A stretch of 64,000 bases of DNA from Tetraselmis striata (GCA_006384855.1 VCJN01001437.1:37742-101741); one strand, 5' to 3'; shown: positions 1 through 15,986, numbered from the stretch's first letter. Notes: generated from the letters alone by a model not told the origin. Numbers and translations are program-made.

Positions 1-2161
1 TACCTCCCTCTGCCTATCTGTCTTTGGCACAGTCATGTCTGTCATGAGTCAGTCTGTCTTTGGCAAAGTCATGTCTGTCGGAAAAAACTGAATAGAGTCG
101 GCAAGAATTTAGAGCCATCTCCCATTTAGTAACCTCTCTCCCCCCCCCCCCCCCCCCCCCCCTCCCGGGCCCCCAGCCGCGCCCTCGCCTCATCGCAAAG
201 CGCACTTGAATTTCTCTACTGCCGCTAGGAATTATGTAGGATAGCCAAGCGCGGTTGCGCCGCTGAGATTTGTATCTGCTTCATATATTATTTATAGATA
301 TTAGCCTTTTTAATGGACGTTGGACGTTGTGATATGCGATAGTTGATACAATCGCTTCGTCAGTTGTTTACCAGCGCGTAGTGCGCATATAGCCATATAG
401 TACATGGCGCAGGATATGGCAATAGCGACCTAGATTGCTACTGCAAGACTATTTAGATAGAATGAGTACCTTTTGCAATTATAATAAGCATCATACTAAA
501 TAATTAAACAGCGCGTCGTAAGCTGGCACTGCTGTTTATAGCTACTTCATTGCTAAGACGACAATGCACAAGCTATCCCATAAACCCATATACCCATTAA
601 CGTTTTAGTAATGGCAATCTCCGAGCAAACATCGCCCATCGGCATCCACTTGCCATGATGCTGGCCTGCAGCGCGAGGATGCTGAGCCCTATGTAATCAT
701 AGTGTTCGAACCTTTTTTGTTTCAAACCTTTGAGCGCGCGCTTACTGCATCGATGACGATATATCTATATGAGCATCAGCACATTACATAGACGGTGCAA
801 AGACAATATTTCGCCACATATGAAATCGGTCACCCAGTGGCAGCACCATTCCACATAGACCGTTGTCGCCGACGTGATCTCTCCGCCCGCAGCCCTCACT
901 GCCTTAATTATAATGGGCACCAGCGCTATTTTGATGGTGACGATGCCTATCTTGCTTGATGCCGGGTCCTTTTGATTTATTATGATGCTTGCTTGGGTGA
1001 TACTCGGCGGCAGCATATCAACCTGCCCGCCAGTGCAAATATACCCGCCCGCCCGTACGAACAAATGGGCGGCGGCGCGCGCTCGTCGGCATTAACGATG
1101 CCGCCCGACGTGGAATAAACACGTGCGCACTGGTTTCGGAGCGATGTTTTGCTCGAGAGGGGGCGGGCCTGCCGTGCGTAGAGTACAAGCAGCACATGGT
1201 GCGTGCGCGGGTGCTGATGTAGCCACACATGCACGCAATTCCACTCAGCACCGTCCCACCCCATTGGGGACTACTTGAAAACACTACTAACTACGGCTTC
1301 ATGTTCATTTATGCATGTGTCATCGCACTTTTGATGCATCACATACGCGTATACATACATTACTACTAGGGAGCACATTATTACTCTACCGGCGGGACAT
1401 CAGCGGCCGCTCATCTTGAATGAATAGAATCGGTGCATCATGGTCGCACGTACGCCGCCTCATACGGCGTCTGCATATTGCACCGTACTGCATATGTGCA
1501 ATTCGATATATAAATAAATCATACATATTAATACAGCATCTAGGGCGGGGGCGGCGGTCGACGACGAATCCCACCATCATACACTTCTCCATAAATATAT
1601 GCACCCGCAAACGGGAGAGCGCACGCACGCATGCATGAGTGTGCGTGTGGGGGGGGGGGGGGGGGGGGGGGCTAAGCAACAAGATCAATATGTTAAAGTG
1701 GTGCAATAATCACCCGTCTTACTACTGCTGCCCAATATCCCTGCTGCTGCTGATGCGCGTGCTGTGCGAGAAGTGTCGTTTTGAGATTGACATACATCCA
1801 AACACAGATAGCAGGCAGTGCGTATATGCATAACCGATCATCCAGCAGACGGTATATAATAACCACTGCGTCGGCAGTCTGCGTGACACTCAAGAATTAA
1901 TTACACAAATGCACCGATCTTAATGAACTGGGTTCTGGCCATGGTCGCTACTGTAAACTGCATCAAAATTTGCTGCTTGCTGCCTCCGTCACCTCCTACT
2001 CTGCAGTATTGATACTGGGATCCATTGCACGAATCGCAACAGTCGCCCTCCGTACCAACACCAAGAGACGCCACGCGGCAGCGCACATCCGCAAGGCGCA
2101 GCCATCAAGCTCCCCATAGCACACAGACCCAGTGGAAATGGGATGCCTGGCAGCAATGGCT
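1..2161. other. intergenic region downstream of GDH
   Basis: No supported gene. A near-perfect 26-base direct repeat lies at about 18-43 and 54-79 (spacing 36), followed by a C-run at about 141-162. A G-run lies at about 1649-1671. Short open frames here show no family resemblance and are not called. A TTACA near 1899, which reads TGTAA on the minus strand, could serve as the polyadenylation signal of the glutamate dehydrogenase gene that ends at 2162. Confidence 0.5.
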
Positions 2162-5713
<3,552 letters not shown>

Positions 5714-6260
5714 GGTGCTCGCAGGGACTCGGAGGTGAGAGGTAGCAGACACAGGGAGGCGGGGCTGCGTAGGCGGAACTGGTCGCGGAGTCAAGTGGTT
5801 ACCGCCTTGTCACTGGGATCAAGCGCGTGACGATGCGCCGACGCCATCGGCGACCGCACCGCTCCCATACCGGCAACAGCTGAGGTGGCTGCCACCTATG
5901 GGCCGAGTCACATGATGACGACTCATTTCGCGACTAGCGACTACTACTGTGGCGATATGACCGCATTCTCAGCAGCAAATCATCCGGCAGCGGTACTGGT
6001 GTGAATTACAAAAGCGTAAGCAACAAGAGCGGTACTGGTGTGAATTACAAAAAGGGCAGTTCCCCAGAATTAGAAAATCAACACAGCAAGCCGCCTAAAA
6101 GCGGCCCGCATCCCGCATAAGGCGGGATGGATGAGTGAGCGGTACTGGTACAGTACCTGGTACGGGTACCCGCATGTAGTTGTCGCTGCTAATACTGATT
6201 TGAACTTATTCTACCTTGCCTAGCTTATAATGTACAATATCTGATAAATTATCTACTAAA
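5714..6260. promoter_or_regulatory. GDH upstream region
   Basis: Region 5' of the GDH start. A direct repeat with core gcggtactggtgtgaatt occurs at about 5989 and 6030. A short GC hairpin (cccgcataaggcggg) lies at about 6112-6126. No TATA box or conserved promoter element was recognised, and no other gene is seen. Confidence 0.3.
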
Positions 6261-6261
6261 T

Positions 6262-6530
6262 TAATACATTAGACTAATAATAAATAAGCCTAATAATAAA
6301 TAACTCGCCCCAGGACATCGGGCGGAGCCGCCCCAGCACTCGACCTCTTGCGCCGCGAAGTGCAGTCGGAGGACCATTGACCATCATTGCCTCATTCAAA
6401 CCCCGAAGGGCTAATACATCAACCGGATGAACCCAGGACATGCGGGGACGATATTGCCGAAATACATCGACCAGGATTCGATCCGCGGACTTCTCGCGTA
6501 CGAGACGCGACCGCTCAACCGAGCGGACAA
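6262..6530 (-). mobile_element. tRNA-derived SINE, copy 1
   Basis: On the minus strand a tRNA-like head (about 6527-6456) carries a box A-like sequence (ccgctcggttgagcgg), a perfect five-base anticodon-type stem (tcgcg/cgcga) around a seven-base loop, and a perfect box B (ggatcgaatcc). A non-tRNA body follows (ggcaatatcg, cctgggtt, gaatgaggcaatg). The element ends in a repeated ttattattaggc tail near 6270-6300. The body and box B match the element at 21520-21800. The T-stem is mispaired, so this is a SINE rather than a working tRNA gene. Confidence 0.65.
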
Positions 6531-6857
6531 GGGATGTATCAGGGATGATAATATCCAATATTAATGACACTCCCCGATAGATAGCGGATAGTCGATAGGC
6601 GGCATAACACCGGCGCATAACTGCGTATAAATAAATTGAGATTTAGTAGTAAGCATTGTTCACTACATGTGTAGATGATAAGGAACTCTTTGTTTCGGCG
6701 ATGTATTAAAGCTGACGTAGTTTCTTCCACCCGCGGAGAAAATTCCGCATGTCACGACGATGATCGTCGATATTTGGAATAAATGCGTTTACTCCCGGTA
6801 CATTAACCAGCAGTAGGTAGGTGTCAATATATGATGGTCGCTATGGCCACTCAGAAG

Positions 6858-7840
6858 TACACCTGCCCACAAAAGTCTTGCCCCACTTGTCAAGCATCAA
6901 TTGTAGATTGGCCCATTATGAGCCCTCACCTTCGTTTCCGGCCGCGCCCTTCCATGTGTCATACGTGAATAACACGACATCATGCGTGGGGGAGCCTGAA
7001 GTGGCGTTTGTTGTGCTCAAGTTGTAAAAGCCGCACGTGTGCGTGTCATTGTTCAGGCTTGGCAATGAATTTGATAACCCAATGTCACGAGGGCACGATT
7101 TTTTATATCGCACGTATATGCGTTCTGTCTTTACGGATGCACGCCAAGAGTTAGCTCTATTATCGTAGAGCACATTCACAAAGGCGCGCTCTCCCCACCG
7201 TCGGCATGCAAGCGAGCAGTTCCCGCAAAACGGCCAATAATGCGATAAATTAAGGCTTGCTCCAAAAGCGGCCCACCTACAGTTGATGTCCGCATTCTAG
7301 CTAGGCGCCCTTGGTAGAGCCGGGCTTCACCCATATTGCGCAGGGGTGCAGCCCTTGAGTCAGAGTGGCTCCATATGGTCACCTGCTAGGGCATCGTCCA
7401 GGGTATGTGGTAGGGCTGGCCATCAATACGCTCCCATATTCTGCTATTGGGCTGCGCCTAGCGGGCCGCTAAGCGGGGGAAATCCGCCCGTGCGGGGCGA
7501 GTACACCGTCTTTTTATCGGGATGCGGATCGCGCGGTAAGCCACTATACTAGGGTTTGCAGGAGAACCTAAAAATATTTGCATCGGCCCCCCCTACCCCC
7601 TCGGTTATATTTCCAGCGAGGGCCCCGGCAAGGTTCGAACCAGCGCAAAGCGGAATCACGAGTGTAACAGGCAGGCCCCCTCTCCGCCACCTATCACATC
7701 TCAAGCCGTTGATGAATATTCTAAGTTATCTATATCATAAAAATGCGCCACTGTACCACTCGGCAGTCGGCGGCGCCGGCGCTGACGTGGCGATATGGAC
7801 AGATACATACATGGCAAGACTTACGAGGGGGACTGTATAT
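6858..7840 (-). mobile_element. unidentified ~1 kb repeated element, left arm
   Basis: This segment is repeated in inverse orientation at about 52665-53645, with high but imperfect identity across about 980 bp. On the minus strand it contains a reading frame (about 7179-6916) with the string NVLYDNRANSWRAS, also found in the other copy with changes. I do not recognise the protein. Both copies also carry a tRNA-like module. No terminal inverted repeats or target duplications were obvious at the edges, which I placed where the two copies stop matching. It may be a transposon internal region or a large duplicated fragment. Confidence 0.55.
7628..7692 (-). other. tRNA-like module inside the repeated element
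   Basis: On the minus strand a box A-like sequence (ggtggcggagaggggg) is followed about 30 bases later by a box B-like sequence (ggttcgaacc). The T-arm is imperfect in this copy. The matching module at 52813-52876 has a perfect five-pair T-stem. No matching acceptor stem was found, so it is not called a functional tRNA. Confidence 0.45.
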
Positions 7841-7849
7841 CGTTTTTAA

Positions 7850-8208
7850 GGTGACCCCCCATTTTTGTGCCCCCCTTTTTACTTGACTGATGGATGGTAT
7901 GTACTACTTAAGTCACCAAGCAATGTTGGTATTGGCTGTTATGCAGGTTTGGGTGGTCCCTTGGTGCCTCTGGCATGTTGCGTGTCCTCTGCAACATACC
8001 TTAGGGAGCACAAAAGGGGAATATGTCATGTTGCTGGTGTTGTGCTGATCAAGGGGCATTTGCTAGGATGATTGCAACATTGTTGTAATTAAAAGTATCA
8101 AAACCCACATGATGAAACCTGTGCCGTGTGTTGGCAATCTACAATACTACGTTTTGCTACTTGTAATTACAAGCGTTTGTACTCCGCGGCACAACTGCAC
8201 AACTGCGC
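7850..8208. other. spacer between the repeated element and the satellite
   Basis: No supported gene, and no recognisable repeat besides short open frames. The composition is less GC-rich than the host genes. Confidence 0.4.
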
Positions 8209-8209
8209 A

Positions 8210-10985
8210 TGAGAACGGTTTTATGTTGCGAGAAGGGCGCTCGCTCCCGGTGGTCTTTTCCTCGCTCCTCGTCGAGTTCATGGGATGAGCAAGTAACGGT
8301 TATGGGGCCAACCACGGCACTTCACCAAGCACTCACCCGGAATAGGTACGGCATTTTGGAGCGTGTTCGCCTCATCCGATACATGTTGCTCCATATGCGC
8401 GGCCCCTTGAGACGCTTTACATTACGACTCCGGTATATATAGCGCATGCGGCCGTTCTTGTGGCTTATAGATAGGTATGCATGAGTGTTTTACGATTTAT
8501 GGGTCGACTCGCGGAATTGCTTCAAGCACTCAACCGGACGAGGTGCGGCATGTTGCAACGTATCGGCATCTTCCGGTACATGCTTCAACTCCATATGCGC
8601 GGCCGGTTGAGGAGCTTGTTCGGCTCTTGTATAGCGCGCGTTGCGGTTTGGCACATTGGTTTCGGAGCTTTGCGGTTTATGGGGCTACCCAAAGAAGTAC
8701 ACTAGGCACTCACCCGGACGTGGTGCGGCATGTTGGAACGTGTATGCCTCGTCCGATATATGCTCCTGTATATGCCTCTCGATATGGCCGCCGCCTTAAG
8801 CCGCTTTGTGACGGCTCCGATATAGTGCATGCCGTTTTTGAGGCTCATAGATACAGGTATAGGTATGTATAGGTATGTATATATGCTGGGCGCTATACGA
8901 TTTATCGACCCGCGGAACTGCACCAAGCACTCACCCGGGCGACTTGCGGCATTTTGCAGCGTTTTTACATATTCCCAGTCCAGATGTATCCTAGTCCAGA
9001 TGCGCGGCCCCTCGAGGCGCTTTGAGACGGCTCCGATATAGCGCATGGTGTTAGTTCTTGTGGCTTACAGACAAGTCTGGGCGCTATATGGTTTAGGGTC
9101 CACCCGCCAAAATGCATCAAGCACTCACCCGGACGAGGTGCGGAATGTTGCAACGTGTTTGCATCTTCCGGTATATGCTTCTCCATATGCGCGTCCCCTT
9201 GAGACGCTTGTGACGGATCATGTATATAGCGCGCGCCGCAGTTTGGCACATTGGTTTCAAGCATGGTTATACAGGTTTTGGAGTTACCCAAGGAAGTTCA
9301 CCAATAAACACTCACTCGGACGAGTGCGCCAGCATGTTGGAACGTGTATGCCTCGTCCGATGTATGCTCTTACATATGCCTCTCGATATGCCCGCCGCCT
9401 TAAGGCGCTTCGTAACGGCTTTGGTAAAGCGCATGGCAGTCTTGAGGCACATCGGTTCGTATGGGCGCTATACAACTAATGTATCCACGCACCCGCGGAA
9501 ATGCACCAAGCACTCACCCGGACTAAATGCGGCATTATGGAGTATGTTCGCCTTGTCCCATACATGTTTCTCAATGTGCGTGGCCCCTTGAGGCGCTTTA
9601 CGGCTCCGGTATAGCGGGCGTGCCGTTGTTGTGGCACATAGGTATTGGCGCTATAAATATAAGGTTTATGGGCCCCCAACAGAGCTCCACCAAGTACTTA
9701 GCCGGACGACTTGCGGCATTTTGCAGCGTTTTTGCATCTTCCCACGTATCTATCCTTGTTCATATGCGCGGGCCCTCGAGGCACTTTTGTGACGGCTCCG
9801 TTGTAGCGCATGCTGGTTTGGCACATTGATTTCGGAGCTAAGCGGTTTATGGGTCCACCCGCGGAAACGCACCAAGCCCTCACCCGGACTAGGTGCGGCG
9901 GCTTGTTGGAACGTGTATGCGGCGTCCTATACATGCTTCTCTATGTGTGTGGTCCCTTGAGGCGCTTTACGGCTCCGGTATAGCGGGCGTGCCGTTGTTG
10001 TGGCACATAGGTATTGGCGCTATAGATAAGTAAGGGTTATGGGCCTTAGCAGATTTCCGCCAAGTACTCAGCCGGACGACTTGCGGCATTTTGCAGCGTT
10101 TCTGCATCTTCCCACGTATCTATCCTTGTCCATATGCGCGGCCCCTAGATGCGCTTTGTGACGGCTCCGGTATAGAGCGCGCCGCGGTTTGGCATATTCT
10201 TGGTTTCGTCGGAGCTATATATATATATGCGGGTTATGGGCTCACCCGCGGAACTGCACCAAAGACCTCACCTTGACGAGGCGCAACATGTTGCGACGTA
10301 TTTGCCTTGTCCGATACATGCTGCCCCATACACGCGGCCCCTTGAGACGCTTTATGACGACCCCGGTATAGCGCATGCCGTTCTTGTGGCTTGTAGATAT
10401 ATAGGTATGGGCGCTATACGATTTATGGGTCGCGACCCGCGGAATTGCACCAAGCACTCACCCGGACGAGGTGCGGCACGTTGCAACGTGTTTGCATCTT
10501 CCGGTATATGCTTCTCCATATGCGCGCCCCCTTGAGACGCTTGTGACGGCTCCTATATATATAGCGCGCCGCGGTTTAGCACATTGGTTTCATGGCTATA
10601 CGGTTTTTGGGGCTACCCGAGGAAGTTCACGAGGCACTCACCCGGACGTGGTGGGCCATGTTGGAACGTGTATGCCTCGTCCGATGTATGCTCCTACATG
10701 TGCCTCTCGATATGCCCGCCGCCTTAAGGCGCTTCGTGACGGCTCCGGTAAAGCGCGTGGCGGTCTTGAGGCACATTGGTTCGTATGGGCACGATACGGC
10801 TAATGGGTCCACCCGCGCGCGGAACTGCACGTACCAAGCACTCGCCCGGACTAGGTGCAGCATTATGGAGCGTGTTTGCCTCGTCCCATACATGCTTCAC
10901 CATATGCGCAGCCCCTTGAGACGCTTTGTGACGACTTCGGTATAGCGCATTAGCGCATGCCGTTCTTGTAGCTCATAGAGCAGTA
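8210..10985 (+). repeat. ~190-bp satellite array, about 14 units
   Basis: Tandem units of roughly 177-223 bp share the anchor ccaagcactcacccgga or a close variant, seen near 8323, 8522, 8702, 8921, 9113, 9300, 9502, 9690, 9869, 10060, 10257, 10447, 10631 and 10833. A more decayed unit may lie near 11043. Each unit then carries a 'tgcggca.gttg.aacgtgt' block, an 'atatgcgcggccccttgagacgc' type block (varying), and 'gacggctccggtatagcgc'. Unit subtypes recur in order, for example a 'cgtttgcatcttccg' type followed by a 'tatgcctcgtccgat' type at 9113/9300 and 10447/10631. Long open frames across the array are by-products of the repeat and are not genes. Confidence 0.9.
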
Positions 10986-11312
10986 TGTTAACATGTTTTG
11001 TACCGCGAATTTCATTTCGCACCGTAGGTTGTGGTTATAACCTAGTTCCCGGGGCTACTATCAGTACTTAGCAGGACTCATGGGTGGTGCTGTAGCATGC
11101 GTTTGTATACCTAGGGTGCAGGGCGGCATTCATATGCGTGCACACCAGCCGCGACCCATATCCAATGCTGGTTTTGGAGCACTATGTCCAAAATGGGACA
11201 AAGTGGAGGCAAGTCATTAATATGATTAAATCCATCGCCTAGCCACAAGACGTTGCTAACAATTTATACTCGTTGAGCCTCCCCAACTCTAGCAAGTCCT
11301 TCGTCTTCGTGG
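10986..11312. other. spacer after the satellite
   Basis: A possible decayed satellite unit (tatcagtacttagcaggact) lies near 11055. Otherwise no feature is seen. Confidence 0.35.
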
Positions 11313-11798
11313 CTACGTTAACCTGACGCCGCCGCCGGCGGGTTTGCGTTGCGTTGAGGTGGTTGATATGACGTCGGCGCAAGTGTTTCGTGGCTGACTG
11401 ATTTGCCACCTAGTTTGAACGTATGTCTTCACGACTTGGACGCTTTTACCGTAACGCTTCTTTCTGACCATGGTGCCGTCTTGGTTGAACACCTCGCAAC
11501 TTCCCGACGTGTCGTGGATGGCCTTCGCGTACGACAGAAGGAAGACTTCAACAAGCTTCCAAGGAAGCGTAAAGCACTTCTCCCAGTAGCTTGTGTCAAC
11601 CGGCTTCTTCCCTCCTTTTGTCTGCGCGTACAACCATAGGGGCATGAGAGGTTTGCCCTTTATTACATCGGCATGGAAGGGCTCGTAAACGGCAAGGGTC
11701 CACATGTCTTTGGTAGTCTCCCGCGACTTCACAAGCCCGATGACGAATCTCGGCTCCCAATCAGCAAGAGTTTCAAGACACTTGTCCTCCTCCAGCAC
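11313..11798 (-). CDS. unrecognised ORF, possibly an exon of a longer gene
   Basis: A 161-residue frame, not a shadow of another gene, with a mixed and protein-like composition (LADWEPRFVIGLVK, MWTLAVYEPFHADVIKG, SYWEKCFTLPWKLVEVFLL). It could start at its ATG, or continue from an acceptor-like site (ccgttagtag) just upstream. A further frame upstream on the same strand (about 12130-11984, NNAEAARVEAEVRGHVIRD) may be an earlier exon. It has no poly-C tract and less GC bias than the host genes. It could be a domesticated or decayed transposon gene. I do not recognise the family. Confidence 0.35.
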   Translation of the reverse strand: MLEEDKCLETLADWEPRFVIGLVKSRETTKDMWTLAVYEPFHADVIKGKPLMPLWLYAQTKGGKKPVDTSYWEKCFTLPWKLVEVFLLSYAKAIHDTSGSCEVFNQDGTMVRKKRYGKSVQVVKTYVQTRWQISQPRNTCADVISTTSTQRKPAGGGVRLT

Positions 11799-12319
11799 CT
11801 ACTAACGGTGGCCAAGACCGCAAACTATGTCAGTTTCGAGCGAGATGCGACGCCATGCCATTTAACAAGCACAGTAGATGCACCAAATTGTTTTGTCCCG
11901 AAAAGGACAAAAATGACAAACAATGGGACTCACATCGGAGACGTCGATGACAACGAGGTTCGTGCGCTTCTCGCATCGCTGGGTCATGTGTTGTCATAAA
12001 GCCTCTCTTGCTGGGCGCCGGCGTAAACTCCATGGAAGGCGCTGTCATCTCGAATCACGTGACCTCGAACCTCGGCTTCAACGCGAGCGGCTTCGGCATT
12101 GTTGAGGTCGCTCGGCGTTACTGGTAGCCGTCGTGTGACGTGCCTCAGCGGGCACGGTCTGCCCGTGCTCGCGCAAGAAGTCACTACGACCCTACTTCAA
12201 GGTGGCGACAACATGTATCCCACGATGGCTGTTGATTCTCATGGGTTGATTATTCTTGGTGCGGCGTGCATCGCCGCCAATCGTTGCTTCAATTGCGCGA
12301 GCTAAATATTGTTGCATCG

Positions 12320-12545
12320 ATTAAATCAACGGTCAAATATATATTGGTGCACTGGTAAATATCACAACCCAAATAATATCGGTGCACCAGCAGTAATGTA
12401 TTAACTATTTTTTACGGCAACTACCGAAATATTCGACCACTAAATATTCGCGCACCGGTAAATTACCGCACCTAAATATCGGTAGGCCGGTAGATCCCAC
12501 CACCTAAATACCAATAATGCACCTGCGGTAAATTCCACGCGCCCG
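12320..12545 (+). repeat. degenerate short tandem repeat
   Basis: AT-rich repeats of about 40 bases built around 'cacctaaatatcggt' and 'gcaccggtaaat' recur five or so times with many changes. They lie upstream (minus-strand sense) of the unrecognised ORF. Confidence 0.5.
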
Positions 12546-13880
12546 CATCAAGTCATAAATCTTGATTCGTGGTGCGATTCACGATCAGCCCAGTGCCCCA
12601 AGTTTTGATATATATACTTGTTGATGCGGAGCCTTACTAATGTTCCTTTCCTACTACGACCCCCCTTTGAAATGTTTAGACCCGTGTTGTTGGGATCCCC
12701 CCCCCCCCTCCAACGTTAGCTAGGAATGCGGGTATACAGTTGACACCGGCTGTCCGCAACCTCTGCGGCACGCCACATTGACGTAGTGGCGGCGCCCCAT
12801 AGCAATCGCAACCATGTACGGCCACCCGCGGTACGTGCTTTGAGTTAATGGCGTAGTACGGCACTTCGTTCGTGTGCCGTACTCGACAAAATCATCGTCG
12901 GTCACCGTCCCGGGGCGTCACCCTAGGACCCGCCGAATCTTATAATACCATCATCGTTCGCTAGACGGGATCACTCATCTCTCATATATTTGTGCCGGCC
13001 TCCTGCCCACACAACCCGCCCTTTGCCTCCGCCATGTTAGGCTAATGTGCTCCCTTGCCTATCTATCTTTGAAATATACGCGGGTACGCGGCTCGCCACT
13101 GGGAAGTCGACGGGGTCGACACCGCCCTAAGAACTGGGAACCAAGACACCGCGCCGTAAGAACCAACCTAACCGCCCTAAGAACCTCCCAAAGAACCAAC
13201 GAACGAGCCAACTTAGTCGACGGGATCGACATCCCCCGAAGAACCAACCTAAGAATTGGATGGGAAATGGGATCCCGTCCTACTCACAAAACCCATCACA
13301 GACAAAATCACGGAACCTGGACGCCGCCACGTGATCGATCCGATTATTAGTACTTACCACCCTGAAACCGGTGCGCGCCGACATATCTGCGGCGCCCGCC
13401 GACGCTTGACCGCCGTTGACCGCCGACATTCGTCCGGGCACGTTGCCGATTTTCGCAGCTCGTTTTGGAGCCCTTTTTGTACGGCTACAATATTTGCTGC
13501 ATATCTCATCTTCATACTCGACACCGCCGATAATGCCGATAATTCGACGAGAATGCCGCTGAGCTGTTTAAAATATTAACTCGCCCCGCGACTCGTCGGC
13601 GTGCGCCTGCAGGAGTCGCCCATTCTCTTCCTCTGCAGCAAGGAGGCCTGAGTCGTCCCCCGGGGGCCTCCGGGTGGGTAGGGGGGGGGGGGGTATCCCA
13701 CATCATCGAGCACCGGCGCGTGCGCTCCCACGCCCCGCCCCGCGCTTGGCCGCCCCTCGTCGTCGACGGCGTGCTGCGCCTGCTATACCCTTACCTGCAC
13801 ACAGCAAGCCTGCATAACATCGAGAGGGCGCCGAGCGCGCGCGCCGCACGGAAACGACCAGTACTGCTACTACATCAACG
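12546..13880. other. intergenic region
   Basis: No supported gene. Short direct repeats lie at about 13100-13240 (ccctaagaac and gtcgacggg.tcgac). A G-run lies near 13682-13693. Open frames in this stretch look random. Confidence 0.35.
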
Positions 13881-13882
13881 AG

Positions 13883-14095
13883 CGAGTGTTTTAGACGGTG
13901 ATCCAAGTGTTGGAAATTCCGTCACTAGCCTCCAATTAGTCTTGCAGAATGCTTCCGCAATTTGCTTTTTCATGGCTATTGTATAATAAACGGAGAGTCG
14001 CCTACCCTGGGCTTTTCGTAGCTGGATTGCTGCCGAAACGGCCGTCCTAGAGACGTTGCAAGGGTTTCACTATCAGTCCTGTCCCGGGGCGGGAA
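13883..14095 (+). mobile_element. LINE family B, 3' end fragment
   Basis: This stretch (ttagacggtgatccaa, gtcactagcctccaatta, gcaagggtttcac, cctgtcccggggcggg, then an A-rich end) matches the 3' region of the longer LINE B copies at 34.8-36.2 kb and 46.1-48.3 kb (reverse). Only the tail is present, as expected for a strongly 5'-truncated LINE insertion. Confidence 0.6.
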
Positions 14096-14136
14096 AAACA
14101 ATCACCGAGCGAGGACCTCGATACTACCTCGCGCTA

Positions 14137-15487
14137 CATGAGCTAGCAGCAAAAGGCGATATCGGAAATCACCAAAATAAAAGGCAATCAGAAAGGTCCT
14201 CTACAGCGACTACGGGGTGGAAGCAGTAACATGAGAAGACGCAGAGTGGGCACGAGCACACGCATCAGACTTGGCCATCTGCACACCGGCAGAGAGAATG
14301 CCGCCCAGGGTACCATGCACGCAAGCCGAGACCCGCTGCAACAACCCCCGCCGTGTGCGCGACAGGTGACGGCGGAACTCAGCAGGTTGGCTGGCGACAA
14401 AGTTTCGAAGTGCCTGAACGGATTGACCACGAAGAAAGCAAGAGGTCGGGGCGGAAGGACCGCCAGGGAAGTTGCGCACAGCCAACAACACCGCGAAGAT
14501 GTAGACCACCGTCAAAGCGGACTTCCCGAAACGGCCGCGGTCCTCAACCACAAAAGGGTAGTACCGGTGAACACCCTGCACTGGGGCGGAAGACGCCCGG
14601 TCCGCTGCCAACTTAGCATGCTCCGCCTCGGTCGCCGCGATTCCCGGGATGCACCAGCGGGGGTCGTTGCTCCAAGTGGGGGTCGTGGAGGACACGCACG
14701 CGAAGTCGATCATGTAATCGCACGCCGCCGCCCCCCCCCCCCCCCCCCACCCCGCCCACGTCAGGTCCGACGGCCGCGAGCGGTCCGCTGGGCGCAGCCC
14801 ACTCGTCTCAAGGGTCAAGTCGCCGGCTCCCGAGCGGTCCCGGTCAAGCACCGCCCCCGCATCAATTGCCACAGATGCCCACAGATTCTTCAAAGCGGTA
14901 TGCATGCGGTGCTTGTAGTTCGCTACGGGGCATATGGGTAGATGATCCACGATGAAATCCGTAGCGCTCCGGTTCGAGCCATCCGTAGAGCGAAGCCATA
15001 AGGGATCAATACCACACGTTGGGCCAGGGCAAGTGACAAACGCGGAACCTCCGCGCGGGCAAAGGCCCAGTACCCGCGCAGCGGCGGCCGAATAAGCAGC
15101 ATGGGGAATCTTGCGGGCGGACTCGTGGTCCGACTGGAAAAGCGATAGGGAGCCCGGCCCGCACGCGCTGTACATGCGCAAGGTATCAAGTCGTGAGGCC
15201 GTTGCACCAGTACGTTGGAAGCTGAGATCGAGGGTCACGAAGTCACGCAAGCGAATCGCACGGCTGAGCTGGCGTTGGACAACTATGGTCGTGGGTTGAT
15301 CATCGGAGGTCGCACCCGAACCCGTACCCGAGGGCGGAGCAGTAGAACCTGGCAGCGATTCTGGGAGGGAAACAGTGGCTGCTGACGGAGGGTGTGCCAC
15401 TAATTCGCCCGGCGACGGTATCTTCAGAGCTACAAAAGCGCATGTGATAACGGTATTGGCAGTACTCGTACCACCGATAGGAAGCAA
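14137..15487 (-). mobile_element. LINE family A, C-terminal ORF (425 aa)
   Basis: A 425-residue frame (15487-14210) resembles the region after the reverse transcriptase in algal non-LTR retrotransposons. It has a segment with ICPVANYKHRMHTALKNLW, then CDYMIDFACVSSTTPTW, then RYYPFVVEDRGRFGKSAL, then a basic tail. A second copy of the last two-fifths lies at 27230-27953. No RT catalytic motif is present here. The frame is open throughout, but the element is incomplete at its 5' end. Homology continues past the stop to about 14137 (ctagctcatgta). Assignment to LINEs is inferred from the order of these motifs. Confidence 0.6.
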
Positions 15488-15986
15488 TTGCTGCGCAGCA
15501 GAGGCGGCCTCACCAGTACCAACTCCAAGAGTAGTGGCCGTAAAAGGAGATGGATGTGGTGACGCGCAATCCTCCGCTAGTGCTCGTACCCGTACGGGTC
15601 GTAGTACCAGCTGCTAGCATTACTGACCGTAAGTAACTCGAAGATCTCGTGGGCGTGCCCATACGCCGCGCGTGCGCGCCGCAGCACATCTTCTTGCGGT
15701 AACGTGGTTAGGGCCCGTACAGTCTCGTACACGCGGCGCGTCTCACCTCGCGCTACATGGTCGCTACCCGTATGTACTCGTACCGCTAGCCAGACGATGC
15801 TCAACGCCGTGTAACCCATCAGCACAGCCAGATGCTGAGCCGGCCACGAAGCGCTTAGCGGCCCCCCTCACCCCCCCTTCGCCCTTAAAGGTGCCCCGTT
15901 CCCCTTCAGGAGTGAACGAAGGACGGAATCAACCCCTCGGCGGAGCAACCGTCCAGCATAGCCCCGGCATCCCAGCCTCGCGCGGC

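Noticed and set aside
6456-6527. Functional tRNA gene
   Set aside because: Boxes A and B are present but the T-stem does not pair and a SINE body follows.
8477-10945. Overlapping open frames of 60-144 codons through 8.4-10.9 kb
   Set aside because: They follow the period of the satellite, repeat the same nonsense peptides and change frame between units.
14231-14941. 236-codon plus-strand frame
   Set aside because: Antisense shadow of the LINE A frame at 14210-15487.
15577-15825. 82-codon minus-strand frame upstream of LINE A
   Set aside because: Protein-like but unsupported; could be part of the LINE or chance.
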